In this document: piece by piece, positions 19,881-29,579 of the stretch
How positions within the stretch are numbered: position 1 is the stretch's first letter
How the letters are laid out: each line of letters starts with the position of its first letter
Source: an uncultured Eubacteriales bacterium
GTDB lineage: Bacteria; Bacillota; Clostridia; Lachnospirales; Lachnospiraceae
Assembly (NCBI GenBank): GCA_900321855.1
Contig: ONXS01000005.1
Coordinates: 19,342-81,812 of the forward strand
Reading direction: 5' to 3'
DNA length: 62,471 nucleotides
Made by a program: the position numbers and the translations under genes
The notes under the pieces: generated by a model
The model's database searches: none
Told to the model about the DNA's origin: nothing
The model's input: the letters and a program-made list of their open reading frames with translations, nothing else

Positions 19881-20810
19881 ATGAATATAGTATTTATGGG
19901 AACACCGGATTTTTCGGTAAATGCATTAAAAAGTCTGATTGAGGCAGGACACAATATTTTGGCAGTTGTGACTCAGCCGGATAAGAAAAAGGGCAGAGGA
20001 GAAAAGGTGATGTTTACTCCTGTCAAGGAAGAGGCATTAAAGCATAATCTGCCTGTTTACCAGCCGGAAAAAGTCAGAGATCCGGAATTTATTAAAATTC
20101 TTGGCGAGATGCCTATCGATGTGTGCGTTGTCATTGCGTTTGGACAGATTTTGCCAAAAGAGATTCTTGAGATGGGAACATATGGCTGCATCAACGTGCA
20201 TGCCTCACTTCTTCCAAAGTACAGAGGTGCAGCTCCAATCCAGTGGGCTGTGATTGACGGAGAGGAGTACAGTGGTGTCACAACCATGCAGATGAATGAA
20301 GGACTTGATACGGGAGATATTTTAGAGGTGACAAAAGTAAAATTAGCTGAGGATGAGACGGGAGGCTCTCTGTTTGACAAACTTGCGGACGAGGGAGCAA
20401 AATTAATTGTTAAGACTTTAGAAGATTTAGAGGCAGGAACAATCACTCCGGTCAAACAGGATGATTCAAAATCCAATTATGCGAAGATGTTAAAGAAAGA
20501 CCTCGGCAATCTTGACTTTTCGAAACCGGCAGTTCAGATTGAGCGATTAATCCGAGGATTAAATCCGTGGCCAAGTGCCTATACACACATTGGAGGCAAG
20601 ACACTGAAAATCTGGCAGGCACAAGTCCTTGAGGAAACATTTGACGGGGAAAATGGAGAGGTTATTGATATTGATAAGAAGGGATTTACAGTAAAGACAG
20701 GCGAGGGTGCACTTCGAATACTTGAAGTTCAGTTAGAGGGCAAAAAGCGAATGAAATCCGAGCAGTTTTTACTTGGTTACAAGTTAGAAAAAGGAGCAGT
20801 TCTTCAATGA
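19881..20810 (+). CDS. fmt: Methionyl-tRNA formyltransferase
   Basis: Formylates initiator Met-tRNA using 10-formyl-THF. From ATG 19881 it has 309 residues, the family length. The start is fixed by TGGAGGT upstream and by the conserved N-terminus MNIVFMGTPDFSV. Signature HASLLPKYRGAAPIQWA contains the formyl-THF site. It has a C-terminal OB-like tRNA domain. The stop overlaps the rsmB start (ATGA). Confidence 0.98.
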   Translation: MNIVFMGTPDFSVNALKSLIEAGHNILAVVTQPDKKKGRGEKVMFTPVKEEALKHNLPVYQPEKVRDPEFIKILGEMPIDVCVVIAFGQILPKEILEMGTYGCINVHASLLPKYRGAAPIQWAVIDGEEYSGVTTMQMNEGLDTGDILEVTKVKLAEDETGGSLFDKLADEGAKLIVKTLEDLEAGTITPVKQDDSKSNYAKMLKKDLGNLDFSKPAVQIERLIRGLNPWPSAYTHIGGKTLKIWQAQVLEETFDGENGEVIDIDKKGFTVKTGEGALRILEVQLEGKKRMKSEQFLLGYKLEKGAVLQ

Positions 20811-22183
20811 ATATTATGCCATACAACCCAAGAAAAATTGTCCTCACAATTATCACAGAGGTACTGGAAGAAAAGAAACCAAGCCATATTGTAATAAAGA
20901 GAGAGCAGGATAAACTGGGATATGCCAGTGTAGATAATGCAAACAAGTCTTTTATTACGAGGGTTTCCAAGGGAACGATTGAGCGAAAAATAACACTGGA
21001 TTATATCATTGACCAATACTCAAAGACACCGGTAAAAAAGATGAAACCGTTTATTCGAGAGATTTTGCGAATGTCTGTGTATCAGATTATTTATATGGAT
21101 TCCATTCCAGACAGAGCGGCGTGTAATGAGGCTGTAAAAATTGTAAAAGACAGCAGTTTTAGAAATCTCTCTGCATTTGTCAATGGAGTCCTTAGAACGA
21201 TTTCAAGAGAAAAGGAACATATCACATATCCTGATAAGGAAAAAGATTTGGTGAAATATTTAGAAGTGATGTATTCCGTACCAGAATGGCTGGTAAGTTT
21301 TATGATAGAAGAAAATGGACAGGAACCAACAATTGAGATGTTAGAACATCTGTACAAAGAAGATAAAGGGATTGCTGTCCGAATGAATGTCTCAAAACAG
21401 CCAAAAGAAGAGATTGTGGATTTGTTGAAAAAGGATAAGGCAGATGTGGAAGAAACATCACTTGCAGACCATATGTTGTGGATAAAGAATCAGGGAGATG
21501 TCAAAAAGTTAAAGGCATTTAAGTTAGGACTGATTCAGCCACAGAATATATCGGCTGCACTGGTTGCACAGGTGGCAGGTATTCAGCCAGAGATGTTAGT
21601 GATGGATTTGTGTGGAGCACCAGGAGGAAAAACACTTCACACAGCGGATTTGATGAAAAATACAGGAAAGATTATATCGAGAGATATTTATGGCCGCAAG
21701 GTGGAGATTATCCGCGAAAATGCACAGAGATGTGGATTTACAAACATTGAGACGGGAATCTATTCTGCAACGGAATATGATAAGCAGTATGAGGGCATGG
21801 CAGATATCGTAATTGCAGATGTTCCATGTTCGGGACTAGGTGTCATACGTACAAAGGCAGATATAAAGTATAATGTGAAGCATGACAATATTTACGAGCT
21901 TGCCGAGATTTCCATGCAGATTTTAAAAAATGCAGTGAAGTATCTGAAAAAGGGCGGCGTGTTGATTTTTAGTACCTGTACCATTACAAAAGAAGAGAAT
22001 GAATATGTCAGAGAATGGCTCTTAGAAACAGGTCTTGTGGAGAAATCAGATATTACACCTTATTTATCAGAGGATTTGCTTGCAATTGGAGATAATGCAA
22101 AAACGGCAAAAGATGGTTATTTAAAATTATTGATTACAGAGGAATATGATGGATTCTACATTTCAAAATACATTAAAAAATAA
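20807..22183 (+). CDS. rsmB: 16S rRNA (cytosine-967-C5)-methyltransferase
   Basis: SAM-dependent m5C methyltransferase of the Sun/NOL1 family. An N-terminal NusB-like RNA-binding domain (residues 1-140) is followed by the Rossmann methyltransferase with DLCGAPGGKTLHTADL, the motif IV ADVPCSGLGV with one catalytic Cys, and motif VI FSTCTITKEENE with the second Cys. The start codon overlaps the fmt stop by four bases, so translation is coupled. The end overlaps the rlmN start by 38 bases. Confidence 0.96.
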   Translation: MNIMPYNPRKIVLTIITEVLEEKKPSHIVIKREQDKLGYASVDNANKSFITRVSKGTIERKITLDYIIDQYSKTPVKKMKPFIREILRMSVYQIIYMDSIPDRAACNEAVKIVKDSSFRNLSAFVNGVLRTISREKEHITYPDKEKDLVKYLEVMYSVPEWLVSFMIEENGQEPTIEMLEHLYKEDKGIAVRMNVSKQPKEEIVDLLKKDKADVEETSLADHMLWIKNQGDVKKLKAFKLGLIQPQNISAALVAQVAGIQPEMLVMDLCGAPGGKTLHTADLMKNTGKIISRDIYGRKVEIIRENAQRCGFTNIETGIYSATEYDKQYEGMADIVIADVPCSGLGVIRTKADIKYNVKHDNIYELAEISMQILKNAVKYLKKGGVLIFSTCTITKEENEYVREWLLETGLVEKSDITPYLSEDLLAIGDNAKTAKDGYLKLLITEEYDGFYISKYIKK

Positions 22184-23216
22184 AAAGGATATTCTTGCAT
22201 ATTCAATGAAGGAACTCGGCGAATATTTTGAGAGTATTGGAGAAAAAAAATTCAGAGCAAAACAGGTGTATGAATGGCTGCATGTAAAACTTGCAGATGA
22301 TTTTTCTGAGATGAGTAATTTGTCAAAAAATCTCAGAGAAAAATTAGAGGAAGAATTTTATCTCGACAAACTTCATATTGAGAGGGTTTATACCTCAAAA
22401 ATTGATGGAACACAGAAATTTTTATTTCGCCTTTGTGATGGCAATATCATAGAGAGTGTTCTGATGAGATATAAGCATGGAAATTCTGTCTGCATCTCCA
22501 CTCAGGTTGGATGCAGAATGGGATGTAAATTCTGCGCATCGACACTGGACGGTCTGGTGAGAAATCTGACTTCCTCTGAGATGTTAAAAGAAGTATACAC
22601 GATTCAGAGGTTTTTAAATGAGAGAGTTTCGAATATTGTGTTAATGGGAAGTGGCGAGCCAATGGACAACTTTGACCATGTTGTCCGGTTTGTAAAAATG
22701 ATTACCGATGAAAATGGCTTGCATATTAGTCAAAGAAATATTACAATATCAACATGCGGATTGACGGAAAATATGAGAAAACTGGCAGACGAGAAGTTTC
22801 AAGTTGGGCTTGCTCTGTCTTTGCATGCAGCAGATGACGAGACGAGAAGAGAACTTATGCCGGTTGCAAACAGATATAGCATACAGGAAGCGTTAGAGGC
22901 ATGTCAGTATTACTTTGAACAGACGGGACGAAGAATTACCTTTGAGTACAGTCTGGTTGCAGGCGTGAATGATAACCTCAAAGAAGCGGAGAAACTGGCA
23001 AATCTTGTGGGACATATGAACTGTCATATCAATTTAATTCCGGTAAATCCAATTAAGGAGAGAGATTATAAACGATCTTCAGGAAAAAATATCAATGAAT
23101 TTAAAACTTATCTGGAACGAAGAGGAATCAATGTAACCGTCAGACGAGAGATGGGGTCTGACATTCAGGGTGCATGTGGACAGTTGAGAAAAAGTTTTAT
23201 ACAAGGAGAAGCGTAG
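22146..23216 (+). CDS. rlmN: Dual-specificity 23S rRNA/tRNA adenine-C2 methyltransferase
   Basis: Radical-SAM enzyme methylating A2503 of 23S rRNA and A37 of some tRNAs. The cluster motif CRMGCKFCAS (CX3CX2C) starts near residue 121, GSGEPMDNFD follows, and the C-terminal catalytic Cys lies in GACGQL. The 356 residues are normal. The start lies inside the end of rsmB with GAGG before the ATG; a second ATG is adjacent. Confidence 0.97.
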   Translation: MMDSTFQNTLKNKKDILAYSMKELGEYFESIGEKKFRAKQVYEWLHVKLADDFSEMSNLSKNLREKLEEEFYLDKLHIERVYTSKIDGTQKFLFRLCDGNIIESVLMRYKHGNSVCISTQVGCRMGCKFCASTLDGLVRNLTSSEMLKEVYTIQRFLNERVSNIVLMGSGEPMDNFDHVVRFVKMITDENGLHISQRNITISTCGLTENMRKLADEKFQVGLALSLHAADDETRRELMPVANRYSIQEALEACQYYFEQTGRRITFEYSLVAGVNDNLKEAEKLANLVGHMNCHINLIPVNPIKERDYKRSSGKNINEFKTYLERRGINVTVRREMGSDIQGACGQLRKSFIQGEA

Positions 23217-23242
23217 ACTGATTTTTAGAAGGAGGTACCAGC

Positions 23243-23965
23243 TTGAAAGCGTTTGCAAAGACAGATATAGGAGCAAGAAGAACGACAAATCAGGATTATG
23301 TTTTTTGTTCTGTGGAACCTGTGGGAAATCTTCCAAATCTGTTCATTGTAGCAGATGGAATGGGAGGACACAAAGCAGGCGATTTGGCATCCAGATATAC
23401 CGTGGAACAGTTTTTAGAGGTGGCGAGAAATACAGATGAGACAAATCCAATTACAGTGATTGAAAAATCAATCGAAAAAGCGAATAAGATGCTGATTGAA
23501 AAATCAAAAGAGAGTATTGATTATGAAGGTATGGGAACAACATTTGTTGTCTGCACAGTGATAGGAGAACAAATTTACATTGCGAATGTTGGGGATAGCA
23601 GACTTTATCTTGTGAACAATGAGATTCAGCAGATTACGAGAGATCACTCTCTGGTAGAAGAGATGATTACACTTGGTGAGATTGACAGAAAAAATGCCAG
23701 AACTCATGAGAAAAAAAATATTATTACAAGAGCAGTTGGTGTGGATTCAGAAGTGATTCCTGACTTTTTTGAGATTGACTATGCAAAAGGGGATATTATT
23801 TTAATGTGCTCAGATGGCTTATCAAATATGATAGAGGATGAGGACATGAGAGATATTATTCATCAGTCAGGTGAACTTGAAGAGAAGGCAGACCGATTGA
23901 TTGAAGTTGCAAATATCAATGGTGGAAGGGACAATATATCAGTTGTCCTGGTACAGCCAGATTAA
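23243..23965 (+). CDS. prpC: PP2C-type Ser/Thr phosphatase PrpC/Stp
   Basis: Mn/Mg-dependent phosphatase that opposes PrkC. Motifs: GARRTTNQD near the N-terminus, VADGMGGHKAGD, GDSRLYL, CSDGLSNMI and GGRDNISVVLV, giving the Asp metal ligands. At 240 residues it is family length. The start is TTG with GGAGGT 7 bases upstream. It lies 14 bases before its partner kinase. Confidence 0.96.
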   Translation: MKAFAKTDIGARRTTNQDYVFCSVEPVGNLPNLFIVADGMGGHKAGDLASRYTVEQFLEVARNTDETNPITVIEKSIEKANKMLIEKSKESIDYEGMGTTFVVCTVIGEQIYIANVGDSRLYLVNNEIQQITRDHSLVEEMITLGEIDRKNARTHEKKNIITRAVGVDSEVIPDFFEIDYAKGDIILMCSDGLSNMIEDEDMRDIIHQSGELEEKADRLIEVANINGGRDNISVVLVQPD

Positions 23966-23979
23966 GAAGAGGTGAAATC

Positions 23980-26376
23980 ATGTTGAGAAAAGGCTTATTT
24001 ATCAGTGACCGATATGAGGTGACTGACAAAATAGGATCGGGCGGAATGTCTGATGTATATAAAGCAAAAGATCATAAACTTAATAGATTTGTTGCATTAA
24101 AAGTTTTAAAATCTGAATACAGCGAGGATAAAAACTTTGTGACAAAATTTAAAGTGGAGGCACAGTCCGCAGCAGGACTTCAGCATCCAAATATTGTCAA
24201 TGTATTTGATGTAGGAGAGGATAATGGAATTCATTACATTGTAATGGAGTTAATTGAAGGAATTACCCTCAAGAAATATATTCAGAGATATGTTCAGAGA
24301 AATACAAAACTTCCGGTAAGAGAGGCAGTGAGTATTCTGATTCAGGTAGCACAGGGAATTGAGGCTGCCCATAACAATCATATTATTCATAGAGATATTA
24401 AGCCACAGAATATTATTATTTCCAGAGAAGGAAAAGTAAAAGTAACAGACTTTGGTATTGCGAGAGCTGCAAGTGCAAATACCATCAGTTCTAATGCGAT
24501 GGGGTCTGTTCATTACATATCTCCGGAACAGGCAAAAGGTGGATTCGTAGATGAAAAAAGTGATATCTATGCACTTGGTATTACTTTATATGAAATGCTC
24601 ACAGGACATGTTCCGTTTGACGGGGATTCTACTGTGACTATAGCACTTCAGCATGTGCAGAATGACATGCCATCAGCTAAAATTGATGTTCCGGATCTTC
24701 CAATCAGCGTGGAGCGAATTATTGAGAAATGTACACAGAAAAAACCAGACAGAAGATATCTGAAGGTTTCTTCTCTGATTGCAGATTTGAAACATTCACT
24801 TGCAAATCCAGATGAAGATTTTGTACAGATCGTGACAGGTGTAGATGAAAATGTTGCAACAAGAAAAATTTCAGATGATGAAGTAGCTGAAATCAGAGAA
24901 AAATCCGGATTTAAGAAACCGGAACTCGAAAGTGTTCCAGTTATCAATAAAGATAACGAGATTATTGAAGATGATATTGAAGATGATTTAGAGCACTATG
25001 GAGAATCTGAGGATACAAAGTTTGACAAGATTATAGCAATTGGAGGCATTGTTGCAGCAGTGATTATTCTTGCAGTTGTGGCATTTCTTGTCATTAAGAT
25101 TGCGGGGAATGGATGTTCATCCGGTACAGGAAAGGCTGATTTAGAAGAAGCGACAACATTAGGTCCGGATCAGACAAAGGTTCCAAAATTAAAGGGACTC
25201 ACAAAAGAGGAGGCAATTTCAGCATTAAGCTCTGCAACTCTCGGATATAGAATTGAAGATGATTACGATAACACAGTTCCAGAGGGAACGGTAATTTCGG
25301 CATCAAAAGAAGAGGGAGATGTTGTTGAGAAAAACACAACAATTATTCTTGTAATCAGCCGTGGCGGAAAGAAATTTGATATGCCGGATATTGTCAATGG
25401 AAAAGATGAAGACGGCAAACCATATACAATGGATACAGCAAAGAAAAAGCTGGAATCTCTTGGATTAAAACCAAAGTTCGAGTATTTGTCAGATGACAGT
25501 ATTCCACTCAATCAAATTATTTCAACAGATCCAAAAGCACTTGCACAGGTAAGTGCGGGAATGGAAGTAACAGTAGTTGTAAGTTCAGGCACAGATACAA
25601 CACTTGTAGAGGTTCCAAATCTTGTCAATATGTCAAGAAAAGGAGCAGAGGCAACACTTGCAAGCAGAAAGTTAAAGGTTGGAGCAGTATCAGAAGAATA
25701 TAGTGACACTGTTACATCGGGAAATATTTGCAGACAGGATATAGAGGCAAACAAAAATGTTCCATCAGGAACAACTGTAAATATCTGGGTAAGTAAAGGT
25801 AAGGATCCACAGGTTTCGGTACCAGAGATTACAGGTAAGACAGAGGCAGAGGCAAAGGCAGCACTTGAAGAGGCTGGTTTAAAAGTCGGTACAGTCACAG
25901 AAAAAGAAAATGAGGCACCTAAAGGAACGATTCTCAGTCAGAAGATAGCAGCAGGAACAAAGGTTGACAGAGACTCTGCGGTAGATTATGAAATCAGTAA
26001 AGGTAAGCCTGAGACAACAACGGAAGAACCAACAGAAAAGGCAACTGAGAAAACTACTGAGAAACCAAAAGAGCAGGAGACACCTCAGGAAGTAAGTCAT
26101 AAGAAAAAATATGTAAATATTACAGTCAATAAATCAGATTTATCTTCAATATCAGAGTCTGATTATGACAATGCACTGCAGATTTCAATTAAGGTAAGTG
26201 GAACAACTGTTTCTTCTGCGACAACTACCTACAACAATATGGGTGGAACATACAAAGAAACATTTAGTATTGCTGATACATCGATAGCAGCAGGAACACC
26301 TGTTACCGTTGAGATTTTTATGGGAAATGAAAAAGTATATTCAAATACTGGAGCATTTTCCGTACAGGAGAGATAA
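23980..26376 (+). CDS. prkC: PASTA-domain Ser/Thr protein kinase PrkC
   Basis: Membrane kinase that senses muropeptides/lipid II and controls wall synthesis, and in spore formers germination. Kinase domain about 10-270 with GSGGMSDVYKAKD, HRDIKPQNI and DFGIARA. One membrane helix lies near 348-372. Four extracellular PASTA repeats span about 395-690. Then comes a Thr/Glu/Lys-rich linker and an extra C-terminal domain of about 85 residues (beginning KKYVNITVNKSDL). The extra domain is not in the standard PrkC plan and may add a wall-binding module. It is cotranscribed with prpC and rsgA. Confidence 0.96.
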   Translation: MLRKGLFISDRYEVTDKIGSGGMSDVYKAKDHKLNRFVALKVLKSEYSEDKNFVTKFKVEAQSAAGLQHPNIVNVFDVGEDNGIHYIVMELIEGITLKKYIQRYVQRNTKLPVREAVSILIQVAQGIEAAHNNHIIHRDIKPQNIIISREGKVKVTDFGIARAASANTISSNAMGSVHYISPEQAKGGFVDEKSDIYALGITLYEMLTGHVPFDGDSTVTIALQHVQNDMPSAKIDVPDLPISVERIIEKCTQKKPDRRYLKVSSLIADLKHSLANPDEDFVQIVTGVDENVATRKISDDEVAEIREKSGFKKPELESVPVINKDNEIIEDDIEDDLEHYGESEDTKFDKIIAIGGIVAAVIILAVVAFLVIKIAGNGCSSGTGKADLEEATTLGPDQTKVPKLKGLTKEEAISALSSATLGYRIEDDYDNTVPEGTVISASKEEGDVVEKNTTIILVISRGGKKFDMPDIVNGKDEDGKPYTMDTAKKKLESLGLKPKFEYLSDDSIPLNQIISTDPKALAQVSAGMEVTVVVSSGTDTTLVEVPNLVNMSRKGAEATLASRKLKVGAVSEEYSDTVTSGNICRQDIEANKNVPSGTTVNIWVSKGKDPQVSVPEITGKTEAEAKAALEEAGLKVGTVTEKENEAPKGTILSQKIAAGTKVDRDSAVDYEISKGKPETTTEEPTEKATEKTTEKPKEQETPQEVSHKKKYVNITVNKSDLSSISESDYDNALQISIKVSGTTVSSATTTYNNMGGTYKETFSIADTSIAAGTPVTVEIFMGNEKVYSNTGAFSVQER

Positions 26377-26379
26377 TTT

Positions 26380-27258
26380 ATGCAGGGAAAGATTATAAAA
26401 GGGATTGCAGGATTCTACTATGTACATGTCGTACATAGTGGAATCTATGAATGTAAAGCCAAAGGAATATTTAGAAATAAAAAGATTAAACCTCTTGTTG
26501 GAGACAATGTAGAGATTGAAATTTTAGATGAAAATAATAAAATAGGAAATATTGTTGATATTAAACAACGTGAAAATGAATTAATAAGGCCTGCTGTATC
26601 TAATATCAGTCAGGCTTTCGTTGTATTTGCCATTGCGGAACCAATGCCAAACTTAAATCTGCTTGACCGGTTTCTTGTCATGATGGAGAAAAATGATATT
26701 GATACCATCATCTGTTTTAATAAAATTGACCTGATAGAAGAAGAGCAGATTTTAAAGATGAAAGATATTTATGTAAAAGCGGGTTATCATGTCATTTTCA
26801 CATCGACAAAGTCGGGAACTGGAATAGAAGATGTAAAGAGACTTTTAGAGGGAAAGACAACTGCATTTGCAGGACCATCCGGTGTTGGAAAGTCCTCTCT
26901 GCTCAATGCGATTATGCCGGAAGCTAATTCACAGACAGGAAGTATCAGCGAGAAAATCAAACGCGGAAAACATACAACGAGACATTCGGAGATTTTTCAT
27001 ATCGGAGAAGATACGTTCATTTTTGATACACCGGGATTTAGTTCTCTCTATGTAAACGATTTTGAAAAAGAAGATTTGGAAAAATATTTTAGGGAATTTC
27101 GCAGATTTTCAAATCAGTGTCGATTTGTGGGATGCGCACATGAAAATGAGCCAGACTGTGCAGTCAAAGAGGCTGTTGAAATTGGAGAAATCAGCATAGA
27201 GCGCTATAACAATTATGTGTTGCTGTATGATGAGATAAAAGATAAGAAAAAATATTAA
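26380..27258 (+). CDS. rsgA: Ribosome small-subunit-dependent GTPase A
   Basis: Circularly permuted GTPase of late 30S assembly. An N-terminal OB fold is followed by G4 (NKID) before G1 (GPSGVGKSSLLN) and G3 (DTPGF), the permuted order. The C-terminal zinc knuckle has C-R-F-V-G-C, H and C (CRFVGCAHENEPDC). 292 residues. The gap to prkC is 3 bases. In Bacillus this protein is a target of PrkC, consistent with linkage here. Confidence 0.97.
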   Translation: MQGKIIKGIAGFYYVHVVHSGIYECKAKGIFRNKKIKPLVGDNVEIEILDENNKIGNIVDIKQRENELIRPAVSNISQAFVVFAIAEPMPNLNLLDRFLVMMEKNDIDTIICFNKIDLIEEEQILKMKDIYVKAGYHVIFTSTKSGTGIEDVKRLLEGKTTAFAGPSGVGKSSLLNAIMPEANSQTGSISEKIKRGKHTTRHSEIFHIGEDTFIFDTPGFSSLYVNDFEKEDLEKYFREFRRFSNQCRFVGCAHENEPDCAVKEAVEIGEISIERYNNYVLLYDEIKDKKKY

Positions 27259-27296
27259 AAGAGAAGATTAGCAGAGTGCAGAAGGAGGACTTGAAA

Positions 27297-27959
27297 ATGA
27301 AGAAAAGAGAATTAATCATTGCCCCATCCATATTGTCGGCAGATTTTAGTAAACTTGGAGAAGAAGTGAAAGAGGTTGCAAATGCAGGTGCCCAGTACAT
27401 TCATATTGATGTCATGGATGGAATTTTTGTTCCTAGTATTTCTTTTGGACTGCCAGTGATTCAGTCAATTCGAAATGTGACAGACAAAGTCTTTGATGTT
27501 CATCTTATGATTGATGAGCCGGGAAGATATATCAAAGAATTCAAAGATGCGGGTGCAGATTTAATTTCGATTCATCAGGAGAGTTGCCTGCATTTAGACC
27601 GAACAGTCAATCAGATAAAGGAATTGGGAATGAAGGCATGTGTGGCTCTCAATCCTGCCACTTCATTGAGCACTCTGGACTATATTCTTCCAGAACTTGA
27701 TATGGTATTACTGATGAGTGTCAATCCGGGATTTGGCGGACAAAAGTATATTCCGTATACAACAGAGAAAATCCGAGAATTAAAGAATAAAATTGATGAG
27801 CGAGGCCTCGATATTGATATTGAGGTAGATGGTGGAATAAAACCAGCCAATATCAGAGAAGTTGTAGAGGCGGGAGCAAATATTATTGTTGCCGGTTCCG
27901 CAGTATTTTCAGGCGACAAGGCAAAAAATATCGAAGATTTAATTAAGGGAGTAAACTAA
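27297..27959 (+). CDS. rpe: Ribulose-phosphate 3-epimerase
   Basis: Interconverts ribulose-5-P and xylulose-5-P in the pentose phosphate pathway. A TIM barrel of 220 residues: APSILSADFSKLG, HIDVMDGIFVPSISFG, VHLMI, MSVNPGFGGQKY and the phosphate loop VAGSAVFSG. ATG 27297 is preferred because AAGGAGG lies 8 bases upstream; GTG 27276 is also in frame but precedes that site. Confidence 0.97.
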   Translation: MKKRELIIAPSILSADFSKLGEEVKEVANAGAQYIHIDVMDGIFVPSISFGLPVIQSIRNVTDKVFDVHLMIDEPGRYIKEFKDAGADLISIHQESCLHLDRTVNQIKELGMKACVALNPATSLSTLDYILPELDMVLLMSVNPGFGGQKYIPYTTEKIRELKNKIDERGLDIDIEVDGGIKPANIREVVEAGANIIVAGSAVFSGDKAKNIEDLIKGVN

Positions 27960-28631
27960 ATGAAGACAGCACTTATCATAACAGGTGGAGACATTAATCC
28001 GGAATTTGCAACAGATTATATAAGTAAAAATCAATTTGATATGATTATAGCTGCTGATGGGGGGCTTGCATCTGCCGAAGAAATGAATTTAATTCCAGAT
28101 ATTATCTTGGGAGATTTTGACACAGTAAATCCAATGCTGTTATCAAAATATGAAAACAGAGATGATGTGGAAGTGATTCGTTTTAAGCCGGAAAAAGATT
28201 ATACAGATACTCATATTGCATTTAAAAAGGCATTGGAGTTACAGTGTTATACCATTCGTGTGCTTGGGGCGACAGGTTCAAGATTGGATCATACGATTGC
28301 CAATATTCAGTTGATGCAATATGCTCTGGAAATTGGAATTGATGCAGAAATTGTAGGAGATAAAAACAGAATCCGACTTCTTGGATTGAAGAAAAGACAG
28401 GTGATACTTCAAAAAGATTCTGACAGATATGCGTATCAATATGTGTCATTAATTCCTGTGTCCGATCAGGTCACAAATGTAACTACAAAAGGAATGAAAT
28501 ATAATCTGACCAATTATACGTTTCACATCGATAGAAATGTGAGTCTCGGCGTGAGCAATGAAATCTTAGATGAGTATGCATCTGTTTCCATTGGCGAGGG
28601 AAATTTACTTGTAATAGAATCAAATGATTAG
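27960..28631 (+). CDS. thiN: Thiamine pyrophosphokinase
   Basis: Makes thiamine pyrophosphate from thiamine and ATP. 223 residues with AADGGLASAEEM, ILGDFDTV, EKDYTDTHIA and LGATGSRLDHTIAN, the family signatures. The start follows the rpe stop directly, so translation is coupled. It is the last gene of the operon. The TPP it produces is the ligand of the riboswitch at 33.7 kb. Confidence 0.96.
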   Translation: MKTALIITGGDINPEFATDYISKNQFDMIIAADGGLASAEEMNLIPDIILGDFDTVNPMLLSKYENRDDVEVIRFKPEKDYTDTHIAFKKALELQCYTIRVLGATGSRLDHTIANIQLMQYALEIGIDAEIVGDKNRIRLLGLKKRQVILQKDSDRYAYQYVSLIPVSDQVTNVTTKGMKYNLTNYTFHIDRNVSLGVSNEILDEYASVSIGEGNLLVIESND

Positions 28632-28635
28632 TGAG

Positions 28636-28666
28636 AATAGGCATTGGAATACAATGCCTATTTTAT
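28636..28666 (+). terminator. Terminator of the priA-thiN operon
   Basis: AATAGGCATTG pairs perfectly with CAATGCCTATT around a 5-base loop, followed by TTATCAT. It lies 5 bases after the thiN stop. Confidence 0.8.
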
Positions 28667-28772
28667 CATATAACGTAACTATTCAGAACCAAGTTCAAAA
28701 CTCAGAATTTAATTGAAATGGCTTGGTTGTGAATAATTACCATATAACAAAAAATTCAGTGTAGGTGAAACA

Positions 28773-29495
28773 ATGAAAAATAGATATACATACGTTATGA
28801 GTGATATTCACGGAGATTTTAATCGTTTTGAGAGGGCAATCAGAGAGATTGACTATGACGAGGAAAAAGATTTGTTATATATTATTGGAGATGCCATAGA
28901 CCGCGGCAGAAAAAATCTGGAAATGCTGAATTATATAAAAACACATCCTGCAATTCGTTTTATCAAAGGAAATCATGAGTTATTTTTGGAGATGTATCTG
29001 CGAGGTGACTTATCGGCACAAACTTATGAGGCATATGGAGGAAGTAATACGCGCAATGAAATAGATGCTTTGACAGAGGAGCAGAGACTAGAATGGTATC
29101 GCTATCTGAACAGACTTCCGTTATATGCAGAACTGGAGTTAGGAGATAAAGCGTTTGTTTTGACGCACAGTGGTTTACACGCAGATTATATGGTGAGAAA
29201 TAAAGATGCTACATATTCGGTTATGGAGTCAATAAAAAAGGCGGCAGAATGTGCAAAATATTCATGGCTAATTTCCGGAGATATTCACTATATGCCGGCA
29301 AAGATATTAAAATCGCTGGATAAGTTTTTGATTGTAGGACACACACCTTGTCAGCACCTCAATGCAGATGAGAGTTATCATATTTTTAAAAACAAGGCAT
29401 ACCACTATATTTGCATAGATGGTGGATGTCAGGTTCAGGAAAATGGAAAACTGGCGGTGCTTAGAATGGAAGATGAGAAGGAATGGTATTTCTAA
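28773..29495 (+). CDS. PPP-family metallophosphatase (PrpA/PrpB-like)
   Basis: Calcineurin-like phosphoesterase of 240 residues with the full metal-site motifs: SDIHGDF (GDxHG class), GDAIDRGR, GNHE near residue 70, and distal His in LTHSGLH and VGHTPCQ. The spacing fits the bacterial Ser/Thr phosphatase group of the PPP family. A role against protein phosphate or Ap4A cannot be separated by sequence. No clear promoter was seen in the 140-base gap after thiN. The GTGTAGGTGAAAC region supplies a modest binding site. Confidence 0.85.
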   Translation: MKNRYTYVMSDIHGDFNRFERAIREIDYDEEKDLLYIIGDAIDRGRKNLEMLNYIKTHPAIRFIKGNHELFLEMYLRGDLSAQTYEAYGGSNTRNEIDALTEEQRLEWYRYLNRLPLYAELELGDKAFVLTHSGLHADYMVRNKDATYSVMESIKKAAECAKYSWLISGDIHYMPAKILKSLDKFLIVGHTPCQHLNADESYHIFKNKAYHYICIDGGCQVQENGKLAVLRMEDEKEWYF

Positions 29496-29579
29496 GTAAC
29501 AGAGCGAACAATATAAAATTAATTTAGATTTTTGTTGATTGCGAAAAACAGACAGAGAAAAGGTGAGGAGGAAAAGAAG

